Of a stretch of 60,681 nucleotides of DNA, positions 42,069 to 51,450 are shown piece after piece. Position numbers and translations under genes: made by a program. Under the pieces are notes generated by a model. It did not search any database. It was given only the letters and a program-made list of their open reading frames with translations, and was not told the DNA's origin. This stretch comes from Streptomyces sp. AW19M42. GTDB lineage: Bacteria; Actinomycetota; Actinomycetes; Streptomycetales; Streptomycetaceae. The number at the start of each line of letters is the position of its first letter. Within the stretch, counting starts at the first letter, position 1. The DNA is taken from contig CBRG010000081.1 in NCBI GenBank assembly GCA_000470535.1, positions 1 through 60,681 on the forward strand, in the 5' to 3' direction.

Positions 42069-43628
42069 GTGACTGGGGGGTTCATGGGGCATGTCGAGCT
42101 ACCCGAAACCGGAATATCAGGACCCGTGGGACTGGCTGGGGCGCCGCTTCCACGGACCGCTTCGAACCGGCCCCACAGTCAGGAGTTCGACCGGCTGCCA
42201 CAGGGCCCGACCGTACAGCGCGAGCGTGCCGCCCGGCCAGGGCCGAGGAGAGGGGCCGGCCGGTATCTGCCGCTGGTCGTCTGCTTCGACCTGCTGGGCC
42301 TCGGCGTTCCCGGCTGGCTCGTGCTGCGCACCGACGGTGAGCCGCGGGCCCTGGTCGGCGCGGTCGCGGCGGCGCTGGCCTGGTCGTGCGTGAGGGCGGC
42401 GCGCGGCCGGTACTCGCTCCGGGCGCCCGGCCGGCCTCCCGGGGCGCTGACCGCGTCCGGGGACTGGCTGCTGCTCGTCGGCGTGCTGGCGGTGCTCTGG
42501 ACCGCGGCCGACGGGTCCATCGATCCGGCGTCGGCTGTGGTGGCGCTGATCCCTGGCCTGCTGGCGACGACGGCCGTGTCCGGGGTGCGCCGGCTGCCCG
42601 CCCGGGGGGAGCGGCGGGCGGCCCGCCGGGTACTGGTGGTCGGGGCGGCCGCGGGGGTGGACCGGGCGGTGCGGCTGCTCGGTTCCCGTCCGGACCACGG
42701 CTACGTCGTGGTGGCCGCCGTGCCGGTGGGGACGGCCGCGCTGAGCTGTGACGCCCCGGTTCCGGGCCGGCTCGCGCCCGCTCCGGCCGATGACGACGCC
42801 TCGACGGTGCTGGGCGCGGCCTTCGCGCACGACGCGGATCTGGCGCTGGTGATACCGGGGCCGGAGCTCACGGAGGAGCGATTACGGAGGTTGTCCTGGG
42901 GGCTCCACGATGGCGGACTGGAGCTGTCCGTGCTCTCGCACCTCTCGGAGATCGCGGCGGGCCGCGTCAGGCCGGCGTCGGCGGCCGGGCTGACCCTGCT
43001 GCACATCGTGCCGCCACTGCGGCGTGGGCCACAGGCCGCGCTCAAGGCCACGGTGGACCGGACCGGTGCCGTCCTCGGCCTGCTCGTACTGGCCCCTCTG
43101 CTGCTGCTGGTCGCGGCGGCGGTCCGGTTCACCTCGCGCGGACCGGTCTTCCACCGGCAGATCCGCCACGGGCAGCACAACCGGCCGTTCACCATGTGGA
43201 AGTTCCGCACGATGGTGGTGGACGCGGAACGGCACCGCGAGCGGCTGGCCACGTGCAACGAGACCGACGGCCCGATGTTCAAGATGCGCCGCGACCCCCG
43301 GGTGACCCGCGTAGGCCGACTGCTGCGCCGCTCGTCCCTGGACGAGCTGCCCCAGCTCCTCAACGTCCTTCGAGGTGACATGTCCCTGGTCGGTCCGCGT
43401 CCGCCGCTGCCGGACGAGGTGTCCCGCTACGACGAGCGCGAGCTGAGGCGGCTCTCGGTCAAACCGGGGCTGACCGGCCTGTGGCAGGTCAGCGGGCGCT
43501 CCGACCTGTCCTGGCAGGAGACCGTGTCGCTCGACCTCTGGTACGTGGACAACTGGTCGGTGGCCACGGACATGGGACTGATGGCCCGCACACTGCGCGC
43601 CGTCACCGACGGCCGCGGGGCGTACTGA
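42069..43628 (+). CDS. Undecaprenyl-phosphate sugar-1-phosphate transferase, exopolysaccharide initiator
   Basis: A 519-residue polyprenyl glycosylphosphotransferase (WcaJ/CpsE type). N-terminal transmembrane segments lie at about 60-165, a CoA-binding-like domain at about 175-300, one further membrane segment at about 330-350, and the bacterial sugar transferase domain thereafter: MWKFRTMVVDAE, SLDELPQLLNVLRGDMSLVGPRPP and KPGLTGLWQVSGRSDLSW. It starts the repeat unit on the lipid carrier. I choose GTG 42069, with GGAG eight bases upstream, over ATG 42084, whose G-run is only three bases away. A TTA codon is at 42882-42884, so export polysaccharide may be bldA-linked. Confidence 0.9.
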   Translation: MTGGFMGHVELPETGISGPVGLAGAPLPRTASNRPHSQEFDRLPQGPTVQRERAARPGPRRGAGRYLPLVVCFDLLGLGVPGWLVLRTDGEPRALVGAVAAALAWSCVRAARGRYSLRAPGRPPGALTASGDWLLLVGVLAVLWTAADGSIDPASAVVALIPGLLATTAVSGVRRLPARGERRAARRVLVVGAAAGVDRAVRLLGSRPDHGYVVVAAVPVGTAALSCDAPVPGRLAPAPADDDASTVLGAAFAHDADLALVIPGPELTEERLRRLSWGLHDGGLELSVLSHLSEIAAGRVRPASAAGLTLLHIVPPLRRGPQAALKATVDRTGAVLGLLVLAPLLLLVAAAVRFTSRGPVFHRQIRHGQHNRPFTMWKFRTMVVDAERHRERLATCNETDGPMFKMRRDPRVTRVGRLLRRSSLDELPQLLNVLRGDMSLVGPRPPLPDEVSRYDERELRRLSVKPGLTGLWQVSGRSDLSWQETVSLDLWYVDNWSVATDMGLMARTLRAVTDGRGAY

Positions 43629-43694
43629 GTGCGGCGGCGGATGCGGGGTTCCGGAGAGGGCCGGGCGGGCGGCGGCGTGCGTGACGGTGCCCTC

Positions 43695-43734
43695 CCGGCG
43701 GACCTCCCGCCCGGCCGGCCGGGAGGTCCGCCGG
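43695..43734. terminator. 15-bp bidirectional terminator
   Basis: Arms 43695-43709 (CCGGCGGACCTCCCG) and 43720-43734 are perfectly complementary with a ten-base loop. It separates the convergent initiating transferase and fucose synthase genes and abuts the latter's stop codon. Confidence 0.88.
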
Positions 43735-44718
43735 TCAGACCTGGGCGCCCTGCTCCTGGAGCCACCACGCGTAGGTCGTGGCGATTCCTTCACGCAGCGC
43801 GATCCGCGGTGCGAAGCCGAGGGAGGCCAGCCGGGACACGTCCAGCAGCTTGCGCGGGGTGCCGTCCGGCTTGCCGCTGTCCCATTCGGTCCGTCCCTGA
43901 TAGGAGGTCACATCAGCTACGGTCGAGGCGAGTTCACGAATCGTCAGGTCTTCGCCCGAGCCGACGTTGACCGGCTCCTCGCCGTCGTAGCGTTCCAGCA
44001 GCAGCACGCAGGCGGCGGCCAGATCGTCGACGTGCAGGAATTCCCGCCGGGGGCTGCCGGAGCCCCAGAGCGTGACGGCCGGCGCTCCGCTCCGCCGCGC
44101 CTCGTGGAAGCGGCGGATCAGCGCGGGCAGGACGTGCGAGGTCTCCAGGTCGAAGTTGTCGCCGGGTCCGTAGAGATTGGTGGGCATGGCGCTGATGTAG
44201 GAGGCGCCGTACTGCCGGCGGTAGGACTGGGTCTGCACGATCCCGGCGATCTTCGCGAGCGCGTACGCCTCGTTGGTCGGCTCCAGCCGGCCGGTCAGCA
44301 GGGCGCTCTCGGGGATGGGCTGCGGGGCGCGCTTGGGGTAGATGCAGGAAGAGCCGAGAAAGAGCAGCCGCTCGACGCCCGCCGCGTGCGCCCCGGCGAT
44401 CACGCTCAGCTGGATCCGCAGGTTCTCCTCCAGGAACTGCACCGGGTAGGTGCTGTTCGCCATGATCCCGCCGACCTTGGCGGCGGCCAGCACCACTGCG
44501 TCCGGCCGGGCCTCACGCAGAAAGGCCTCGGTGCGCTCGGCGTCGCGCAGGTCCAGGCGGTCGCGGCCGCGAGTGACCACCTCGTGGCCTTCGGCGGTGA
44601 GTCGGCGCACCACCGCAGAGCCCACCAGACCTCGGTGGCCGGCGACGAACACCCGGGCGCCGGGCCGTAGCAGGGGCGGGACGGATTCCTGGGAAGGGCC
44701 GGGGAGATCAGTCGTCAT
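43735..44718 (-). CDS. fcl: GDP-L-fucose synthase
   Basis: A 327-residue extended SDR that epimerises and reduces the GDP-4-keto-6-deoxymannose made by Gmd. The NADP site is [40 protein letters not shown] and the catalytic YALAK are present, with the expected [12 protein letters not shown]. It is divergent from gmd across 112 bases, and together they supply GDP-L-fucose for the polysaccharide. Confidence 0.94.
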   Translation of the reverse strand: MTTDLPGPSQESVPPLLRPGARVFVAGHRGLVGSAVVRRLTAEGHEVVTRGRDRLDLRDAERTEAFLREARPDAVVLAAAKVGGIMANSTYPVQFLEENLRIQLSVIAGAHAAGVERLLFLGSSCIYPKRAPQPIPESALLTGRLEPTNEAYALAKIAGIVQTQSYRRQYGASYISAMPTNLYGPGDNFDLETSHVLPALIRRFHEARRSGAPAVTLWGSGSPRREFLHVDDLAAACVLLLERYDGEEPVNVGSGEDLTIRELASTVADVTSYQGRTEWDSGKPDGTPRKLLDVSRLASLGFAPRIALREGIATTYAWWLQEQGAQV

Positions 44719-44830
44719 GGCTCGGATTGTGCCAGCAGCTCCACGCCGCGGTGACGTTTTACCGCAGATCGCTCAAACTCTGAAATTTCGGCGGCCAACA
44801 GCCTCTCGGGCGACCACAGAAAGGGGAGAC
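44719..44830. promoter_or_regulatory. Divergent fcl/gmd promoter region
   Basis: The 112 bases between the two divergent GDP-fucose genes include an AT-rich patch (about 44753-44792) where both promoters probably lie. An AAGGGGAG ribosome site precedes the gmd GTG. Confidence 0.55.
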
Positions 44831-45844
44831 GTGGCGAAGACCGCGCTCATCACCGGCGTGACCGGACAGGACGGTTCGTACCTGTCCGAGCTGCTGCTCC
44901 ACAAGGGATACACGGTCCATGGACTCATCCGCCGTTCGTCGAGCTTCAACACCGAGCGGATCGACCACATCTACCAGGGCCCGGAGGAGGCGGACCGCTC
45001 CTTCGTCCTGCATCACGCCGATCTCGCGGACGGGGTCGCCCTGGTGAACCTGCTGCGCGACATACGGCCCGACGAGGTCTACAACCTCGGCGCGCAGTCG
45101 CACGTCCGGGTCTCGTTCGACGCGCCGCTGTACACGGGGGACATCACCGGACTCGGCACGACCCGCCTCCTGGAGGCGGTGCGCGCCAGCGGGATCGATA
45201 CCCGGGTCTACCAGGCGTCCTCCTCCGAGATGTTCGGAGCCAGCCCGCCGCCGCAGCACGAGCGGACGCCGTTCCACCCGCGCAGCCCGTACAGCGTCGC
45301 GAAGGTCTACTCGTACTGGTCCACGGTCAACTACCGTGAGGCATACGGGATGTTCGCGGTCAACGGAATCCTTTTCAACCACGAGTCCCCGCGCCGCGGC
45401 GAGACCTTCGTGACCCGGAAGATCACTCGCGGGGTGGCCCGGATCAAGGCGGGGCTCCAGACGCAGCTGCACCTGGGGAACCTGGACGCGGTCCGCGACT
45501 GGGGTTACGCCCCCGAGTACGTGGACGCCATGTGGCGGATGCTCCAGTGCGATGCCCCGGACGACTACGTGGTAGCCACCGGTGAGGGGGTCAGCGTCCG
45601 GCAGTTCCTGGAGTACGCCTTCGAGCACGCCGGTCTGGACTGGCGCGAGCACGTCAGGTATGACGCGAAGTACGAGCGCCCCAGCGAGGTCGACGCGCTG
45701 ATCGGGGACGCGTCCAAGGCGGCGGAGCTGCTCGGCTGGAAGCCGGCCGTGAAGTCGCGGGAGCTGGCCCGGATCATGGTCGACGCCGATATCAGGCAGC
45801 TGGCCGACCAGCTCACCGGCGCCGCGGTGCGGGTGGACCGTTGA
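44831..45844 (+). CDS. gmd: GDP-mannose 4,6-dehydratase
   Basis: A 337-residue extended SDR. The cofactor motif [19 protein letters not shown], the catalytic SSSEMFG and [10 protein letters not shown], and the family block [21 protein letters not shown] are all intact. It makes GDP-4-keto-6-deoxy-mannose, used by Fcl next door. The start is GTG 44831; its AAGGGGAG is unusually close (two bases), so initiation may be weak. The following ORF starts inside its stop codon. Confidence 0.95.
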   Translation: MAKTALITGVTGQDGSYLSELLLHKGYTVHGLIRRSSSFNTERIDHIYQGPEEADRSFVLHHADLADGVALVNLLRDIRPDEVYNLGAQSHVRVSFDAPLYTGDITGLGTTRLLEAVRASGIDTRVYQASSSEMFGASPPPQHERTPFHPRSPYSVAKVYSYWSTVNYREAYGMFAVNGILFNHESPRRGETFVTRKITRGVARIKAGLQTQLHLGNLDAVRDWGYAPEYVDAMWRMLQCDAPDDYVVATGEGVSVRQFLEYAFEHAGLDWREHVRYDAKYERPSEVDALIGDASKAAELLGWKPAVKSRELARIMVDADIRQLADQLTGAAVRVDR

Positions 45845-46419
45845 GCGGCCACGGACGCCCGGGGCTCACCCGGGGCGGGAGAGTGGGGGCCGTCCTCGCG
45901 CTCAGCGCCGCGAACACCACGGACAACGACAACCAGCTCGTCTCGTGGGGCACCACGGCCTATCTGGGCTACCTCCGTTTCCAGTTGCCCGCCGCTCCGG
46001 CCGGGCAGCGGCCGAGGAGCGCCCGGCCCGGCTTCCGTGCCTCGTCGGACCCCACCGCGGGCTCGGCCGACAACCACCGTCTCGTGCCGGTGACCGGCAC
46101 GTGGACCGAGTCGTCGGTCACCTACAACTCCCGGCCGTCGGGGCCGGGCCGTGTCCGCAGGTCTCGCCTGCCCTTCGGGCGTACGGCGGGACTTCACGGA
46201 CACGGCCTCGCCTCGACGGTGCGGGGGACCGCCGCCGGCGCGTCCGTCTCCACCGGCTACTCGGTGGAGACGGACGCGATGGCGCCGGGCGGGGCCCCTG
46301 GTTCCGCCAACTCGTCCGCCCTGACCAGCGACGGAGCGGATTGGCTCCGCATCTGGTCGGGCGGCGTCGCAACCGCGGCCTACCGGCCGCAGCTCGTTCT
46401 CACCTTCGGAGCTGAATGA
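45841..46419 (+). CDS. DNRLRE/CBM96-like protein, probably degenerate
   Basis: A 192-residue frame beginning at TTG 45841, which overlaps the gmd stop. Parts match DNRLRE-type surface domains: [15 protein letters not shown], the block [22 protein letters not shown] and a closing [12 protein letters not shown]. There is no signal peptide and the middle (about residues 103-150) reads off-pattern, as if indels had shifted it. It is coupled at both ends (TTGA with gmd, ATGA with the next gene), which argues for translation. It may be a decayed secreted protein kept for coupling. Confidence 0.5.
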   Translation: MSGHGRPGLTRGGRVGAVLALSAANTTDNDNQLVSWGTTAYLGYLRFQLPAAPAGQRPRSARPGFRASSDPTAGSADNHRLVPVTGTWTESSVTYNSRPSGPGRVRRSRLPFGRTAGLHGHGLASTVRGTAAGASVSTGYSVETDAMAPGGAPGSANSSALTSDGADWLRIWSGGVATAAYRPQLVLTFGAE

Positions 46420-48665
46420 TGAACGAAAGTACGGGGCGCAGATCCCGTGGCCGGGCACGCGCCGCGGCCGCCGCGCTCTGCCTGCTCGCCGGGGCCCTGA
46501 GCGCCGCTGCCGGGGGCTCTCCGGCAGCGGCGCTCACCCCTCCGGTCTCGCTCACCGCGGACGACCTCTCGACCTGGCAGACCAACGGAATCGTCTGGTC
46601 GATGGCCGCGACGGACGACGGGGTCGTCTACGCGGGCGGCACCTTCTCCACCGTACGGCCGCCGGACGCGCCGGCCGGGACGTCCGAACAGCCGGCGGTG
46701 AACTTCGCCGCGTTCGACGCCGCGACCGGTGCGCCGACCGGCTGCCGCCTGTCGTTCACGCAGTCCACGGGCACCGCGACCGTGCGGGCCCTGACGCTCT
46801 CCCCCGATGGCGAAACCCTGTACGCGGGTGGCCAGTTCGCCTCGGTGAACGGCGTGGGGGTGAGCAACATCGCGGCCATCGACACGGCGAGCTGCACTCC
46901 GCGCACGAACTTCAAGCTCGCCGTCTCCGCGACGGTACGGGCCCTGGCCGTCACCGACGACACGGTGTATCTCGGCGGTGACTTCAACAGTGTCGCGGGG
47001 CAGACCCGGAACAAGTTCGCCGCGGTCACCACGGCCGCGGCGCTGAAGCCGTGGAAGGCCAACACGGACGAGGTCGGCCGGGCCGTCCAGGTCACCCCCG
47101 ACGGTCAGCACGTCGTGATCGGCGGCGACTTCTTCACTGTCAACGGCACCACGTCGCACGCGCTCGCGGTGGTGAACGCGACGACGGGTGCCCTGGACAA
47201 GAGCTACCCGGGCTTCATCCCGGACACCTCGACGGTCCAGGACCTCACCGCGGACGCCACCAAGTTCTACACCGCCAACGAGGGCACCGGGGGCGGTGTC
47301 TTCGACGGCCGGATCGCGGTGGACCTGGCCACCTTCCAGCAGGTCTGGCGCGACACCTGCCTCGGTGCCACCCAGGCCATCCTGGTGCACAGCGGGGTTC
47401 TCTACAGCGGCAGTCACGCACACGACTGCGCCTCGATGGGTGAGTTCCCGGACCAGCCGCGCAAGCATCTGCTGGCCCAGTCCGTGGACGATCCCAAGCT
47501 GCTTCCGTGGTTCCCCGACACCAACGACGGGATCGGGGAACCGGTCGGCCCCCGGGCGATGGCCCAGACCGACAGGGGCGGGCACCACTACCTCTGGGTG
47601 GGCGGGGAGTTCACCACCGTCAACAGCTCACCGCAGCAGGGGCTGACCCGCTTCGCCGACGGGCCCGACACCGGGGCGCCCTGGGTGCCCAACGTCAGCG
47701 TCTCCACGGTCGCCCCGGGCAAGGTGGACGTGAACTGGCAGACGAGCTTCGACACGGACGACGGTGAGCTGACCTACCGGATCTACAAGGACGGCGCGAG
47801 CACCCCCGTGTACACCACGACGGGCTACTCGGTGTTCTGGGACCGGCCGCAGCTTCGGTGGACCGACACAGGTGTCGCACCGGGCGAGACGCACACCTAC
47901 CGGATCAGCGCGAGCGACGGCACCAACACCAGCGCCAAGTCGCCCGCGGTGACCGCGACCGTGGCGGCGAAGGCCGAGAGTTACCCGGCCAGGGTGCTGT
48001 CCGACGGGGCGAACCTGTACTGGCGCTACGACGAGGGCACGTCCACCTTCGCCGCCGACACCAGCACGGGCAAGGACAACGGCTTCCTGCGCAACACGCC
48101 CTCCTACCGGCAGACCCCGGCGGCCGTGTCCGGCCCCTCGACCGCCATCGGGTTCAACGGGTCCACCCAGTACGGGTACAGCAATCGGACCCACAACCAG
48201 ACCTCGAAGTTCTCCGTGGAGACCTGGATCAAGACGAAGACGACCCGGGGAGGGAAGATCATCGGCTTCGGCAGCAACACCATGGAGCCCAGCGGCAAGT
48301 ACGACAAGCATGTGTACATGCTCAACAACGGACGCCTCACCTTCGGCACCCACAACACCGGCGGCCAGACCGTCAGCACACCCGGGGCCTACAACGACGG
48401 TGCCTGGCACCATGTCGTCGCCACCCAGGGTTCCGGCGGTATGGCCCTGTACGTGGACGGACAGCTCCGCGCCTCGAACGCGAGGTACACCAAGAACGAG
48501 ACCTACACCGGCTACTGGCGGGTGGGCGGGGACAACCTGGCGACCTGGCCGAACCGTCCGGCGAGCGACTTCTTCGCCGGCCAGATCGACGAGACCGCCG
48601 TGTACCCGACCGCGCTGACCGCTGCCCAGGTCAGTGCCCACTACGCCCTGAGGACAGGTGGATGA
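46416..48665 (+). CDS. Secreted beta-propeller plus FN3 and LamG-like protein
   Basis: A 749-residue exported protein. A signal peptide with basic start and AAAALCLLAGALSAAAGG core ends near residue 40. Residues about 45-425 are repeat blades (VYAGGTFSTV, LYAGGQFASVNG, VYLGGDFNSVAG, VVIGGDFFTVNG, LWVGGEFTTVNS), a propeller-like family. A fibronectin-like domain lies about 430-530 and a LamG/concanavalin domain about 540-749. It could bind the polysaccharide or a surface glycan. GGAG precedes ATG 46416; its neighbours overlap at both ends. Confidence 0.85.
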   Translation: MMNESTGRRSRGRARAAAAALCLLAGALSAAAGGSPAAALTPPVSLTADDLSTWQTNGIVWSMAATDDGVVYAGGTFSTVRPPDAPAGTSEQPAVNFAAFDAATGAPTGCRLSFTQSTGTATVRALTLSPDGETLYAGGQFASVNGVGVSNIAAIDTASCTPRTNFKLAVSATVRALAVTDDTVYLGGDFNSVAGQTRNKFAAVTTAAALKPWKANTDEVGRAVQVTPDGQHVVIGGDFFTVNGTTSHALAVVNATTGALDKSYPGFIPDTSTVQDLTADATKFYTANEGTGGGVFDGRIAVDLATFQQVWRDTCLGATQAILVHSGVLYSGSHAHDCASMGEFPDQPRKHLLAQSVDDPKLLPWFPDTNDGIGEPVGPRAMAQTDRGGHHYLWVGGEFTTVNSSPQQGLTRFADGPDTGAPWVPNVSVSTVAPGKVDVNWQTSFDTDDGELTYRIYKDGASTPVYTTTGYSVFWDRPQLRWTDTGVAPGETHTYRISASDGTNTSAKSPAVTATVAAKAESYPARVLSDGANLYWRYDEGTSTFAADTSTGKDNGFLRNTPSYRQTPAAVSGPSTAIGFNGSTQYGYSNRTHNQTSKFSVETWIKTKTTRGGKIIGFGSNTMEPSGKYDKHVYMLNNGRLTFGTHNTGGQTVSTPGAYNDGAWHHVVATQGSGGMALYVDGQLRASNARYTKNETYTGYWRVGGDNLATWPNRPASDFFAGQIDETAVYPTALTAAQVSAHYALRTGG

Positions 48666-49360
48666 GGCATCCGTTCCTGGCCGGCGCCGCCGCCGTGATC
48701 ACGGCGGCGGCGCTGGCCGCCTGCGGCTCCTCCTCCGGTGGAGGCGAGGAGAAGACGGCCGGCGCCGGGCCCGGGGCCTCTGCGGGGCCGGTGGCCGGCG
48801 CGCCCGCGGAACCGTCCGGCTCCGCCCCGGCCGGGCCGCGGGCCTCGCGCTCCAGTGAGCCACCCAAGACCCCCACCGACGAACTCACCCCGGCCACCGG
48901 CACGTTCACCAAGAAGCAGAAGAAGTACCTGGTCGACCGGGTGCCCAAGGGCATGGACCCGGCCGCGGTGCTCCAGACCGGCCAGGAGACCTGCGACCGG
49001 CTGACGTATCTGGTCAAGGTCGACCGGGACATCGCGACCGGGGCCGTGGCCACGGGTGAGATCGCTGATGCCGAGCCCGCCGCCCGGCAGCTGTGCACCC
49101 AGCACAGGAAGCTCGTGGCAGAGGCATCGCGGGCGTACCCCGACGGCCGTTACGAGGGAGCGCGGCTGCGGCCGGGCGGCTATCGCGATGTCGCGCCCAC
49201 GAAGAACTGCGGCTGGGAGATCACCGGCGCGAACGGCAAGGTCCTGGCGTCGGGCTCGTCCGACGACGAAAGGCGCAGCCGCATCACGATCCCGGCGGCG
49301 GCCCGCGCCTTCACCTCCACAGGCTGCTACGCCTGGCTGCCCGAAGGAGACAACGGATGA
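48662..49360 (+). CDS. Exported lipoprotein of the exopolysaccharide cluster
   Basis: A 232-residue lipoprotein. Lipobox LAACGS gives an acylated Cys21, followed by a Gly/Ala/Pro/Ser linker to about residue 75. The folded part has VDRVPKGMDPAAVLQTGQETCDRLTYLVKVD and a C-terminal NCGWEITGANGKVLASGSS plus TSTGCYAWLP, where paired cysteines may bridge. No known enzyme motif is visible. It overlaps the LamG gene and the GT2 gene (ATGA junctions at both ends), so it is part of the same translated chain. Confidence 0.75.
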   Translation: MRHPFLAGAAAVITAAALAACGSSSGGGEEKTAGAGPGASAGPVAGAPAEPSGSAPAGPRASRSSEPPKTPTDELTPATGTFTKKQKKYLVDRVPKGMDPAAVLQTGQETCDRLTYLVKVDRDIATGAVATGEIADAEPAARQLCTQHRKLVAEASRAYPDGRYEGARLRPGGYRDVAPTKNCGWEITGANGKVLASGSSDDERRSRITIPAAARAFTSTGCYAWLPEGDNG

Positions 49361-50184
49361 ACAGGCTGCCGATAGCCGTGGCCATCCCCACGAAGAACGA
49401 GGGGCTCAACATCGCGGAGGCGGTGAAGTCGGTCCTCGGCCACTTCGAGGCGGTCGTCGTGGTCGACTCGCACAGTACGGACGACACGGCGAAGATCGCC
49501 GCGGAGTGCGGCGCCGAGGTCGTCATGTACACCTGGGACGGCGGGCACCCCCGGAAGAAGCAGTGGTGCCTGGACCACGTCCGCACGGACCTGGACTGGA
49601 TTCTGCTGCTCGACGGAGACGAGCGGCTGAGCCCCGGTCTGCTGGCCGAACTGCGGCAGATCTTCGCGGATCCGGACACCCCGAAACCCGCCGCGTACGA
49701 CGTTCCGCTGGGGTACTGGTTCTCCGGGAAACGGCTGCGGCACGGCTACACCATCCGCAAGCGGTCGCTGACCGACCGCACCCGCAGCCGGTACCCGGAG
49801 GTCGGGGATCTCGACGCACCCGGCATCGGTGAGGTCGAGGGCCATTACCAGCCGGTCGCGGAGAGCGCCGGCGCCCTCCGCAACCCGATCGAGCACCAGG
49901 ACCTCGACCCGGTAACCGCCTGGTTCGAACGGCACAACCGGTACTCGGACTGGGAGGCGTGGCTGGAGCACCATCCCGAGGTCAAGGAACAGGTGCGCCG
50001 GGTCAAGTCCCGCCAGGGGCAGCTCTTCCACAAGGCACCGTTCAAGCCGCTGGTGTCGTTCGCGTACATGTACGTGTACCGGCGGGGCTTCCTGGACGGG
50101 CGGGCGGGCCTGGACTTCGCCCTCGCGATGAGCTTCTACCGGTGGCAGATCGCCCTGAAGTCGCGTGAGGCGCCCGCTCCTTGA
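49357..50184 (+). CDS. Family 2 glycosyltransferase
   Basis: A 275-residue GT-A enzyme. VAIPTKNEGLNIAEAVKSVL is the nucleotide-sugar fold start and LLLDGDER the metal-binding DxD site. The C-terminal half, ending FAYMYVYRRGFLDGRAGLDFALAMSFYRW, matches the KdtX/WaaE-like group that uses UDP-sugars on a lipid-linked glycan. It probably adds one sugar to the repeat unit. AAGGAGA precedes ATG 49357. Its stop is one base from that of the convergent GT4 gene. Confidence 0.9.
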   Translation: MNRLPIAVAIPTKNEGLNIAEAVKSVLGHFEAVVVVDSHSTDDTAKIAAECGAEVVMYTWDGGHPRKKQWCLDHVRTDLDWILLLDGDERLSPGLLAELRQIFADPDTPKPAAYDVPLGYWFSGKRLRHGYTIRKRSLTDRTRSRYPEVGDLDAPGIGEVEGHYQPVAESAGALRNPIEHQDLDPVTAWFERHNRYSDWEAWLEHHPEVKEQVRRVKSRQGQLFHKAPFKPLVSFAYMYVYRRGFLDGRAGLDFALAMSFYRWQIALKSREAPAP

Positions 50185-50185
50185 G

Positions 50186-51346
50186 TCACCGGCGCTTCCG
50201 GCGGACCACGTCCTCGTAGGTCCGCCGGAGCGTCCGGGTCACGACGTCGATGGTGAAGTCCTCGCCGATCAGCTCCCAGGCCGCCTGCCCCGCCTCTGCG
50301 TTGGCCTTCGGCTCCAGCAGTTCCAGAACCGCCCGCGCGACCTTGTGCGCGTTGGCCCCGTCCTCGCCCACCCGGCTGTCGATCACCCGGCCCGCACCGG
50401 CCCGCGCGACGTCGGGCCCGAGTCCGCAGGTGCGGGTGATGACCACGGGGGTGCCGACGGACATCGCCTCCAGGACCGAGACGCCGAGGGGTTCCTCGAT
50501 GGACGGCAGGACGTACACATCGGCCTGCCGTCCCGCCTCCAGCACCTCTTCGTGGCCGAGCGGTCCCACGTGATCGAGCGAGTCCAGCACGCCCAGCTCG
50601 CGGGCCAGCCGGAGGGTCCCCGGCAGGGCCCCGGTGTCCGGCCCCGCCAGGACGAACCTGGCATCCGGGTGCTCGGCCAGCACGGCGGGCATCGCGGCGA
50701 CGAAGTCCTGCGGGCGCTTGCGCTCCTGTATCCGGGCGAGGAAGAGCACCGTCGGCGGCCGCCCGGGGTCCCGGCCCGGCTTGCGTTCCTGCGGCCGTAC
50801 GCCGTTGACCAGGCGCACGGTCCGGGTGAGCGGCACCGGCGCCGCGACGGCGTTCACATCCACGCGCTCGGCCTCGGTGAGGTGCAGCACGGCGTCCGCC
50901 CGGCGCAGGACCCTGCGTACGCCCAGCAGGTCGGTCAGCTGCGCGACGCGGTTCTCGGTCGGGTCCACCATGCCGTGCGTCTGGACGACCAGGGGGGTCC
51001 CGGACGCCAGCGCGAGCAGCGCGGCGGGCAGTGTCACCAGATCACGCATCAGATGCACGTGGACGATGTCGGCGCCGCGCATCATCCGGCGTGCGGCCAG
51101 CAGCAGCGGTCCCGAGGTGATGCCGCTGACCTCGAACCTGGGCAGCAGATGGCGGGCCTGGTAGAGGTGGGCGGGCACCCCTTCCACGAGGGGCGGCAGC
51201 GGGCCCTCGAATCCGTCGCCGAGCGCCATGATCCGCGCGTCGTCCCCCGCGGCGCGCTGGACCCCGGAGAGATTCAGGGCCACCCGGGTCGGACCGCCGA
51301 AGGCGTGGTCCGGGGTGTGCAGTGTGACGACGTGCAGGATCTTCAC
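50186..51346 (-). CDS. Family 4 glycosyltransferase
   Basis: A 386-residue GT-B enzyme. Acceptor-side MKILHVVTLHTPDHAFGGPTRVALNLSG and donor-side VYVLPSIEEPLGVSVLEAMSVGTPVV (the E-x7-E motif) are both clear, with VLFLARIQERKRPQDFVAAM. It probably transfers a sugar from a nucleotide donor to the growing repeat unit. It converges on the GT2 gene with no room for a terminator. Confidence 0.9.
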   Translation of the reverse strand: MKILHVVTLHTPDHAFGGPTRVALNLSGVQRAAGDDARIMALGDGFEGPLPPLVEGVPAHLYQARHLLPRFEVSGITSGPLLLAARRMMRGADIVHVHLMRDLVTLPAALLALASGTPLVVQTHGMVDPTENRVAQLTDLLGVRRVLRRADAVLHLTEAERVDVNAVAAPVPLTRTVRLVNGVRPQERKPGRDPGRPPTVLFLARIQERKRPQDFVAAMPAVLAEHPDARFVLAGPDTGALPGTLRLARELGVLDSLDHVGPLGHEEVLEAGRQADVYVLPSIEEPLGVSVLEAMSVGTPVVITRTCGLGPDVARAGAGRVIDSRVGEDGANAHKVARAVLELLEPKANAEAGQAAWELIGEDFTIDVVTRTLRRTYEDVVRRKRR

Positions 51347-51450
51347 CAGGGTTCCCCTCGACCTCGGCAGCTGTTCACAGCCTAGCCATCACATCACCCC
51401 AAGTGGGTTGATTCGTTAGAGTGTTCACAGGCTTACGGAACGGGGAACAG

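Noticed and set aside
51421..51450. GTG start for the polymerase at 51421
   Set aside because: It would add ten residues including a TTA codon, but the GGGGAA site is better placed for ATG 51451; it remains a minor alternative.
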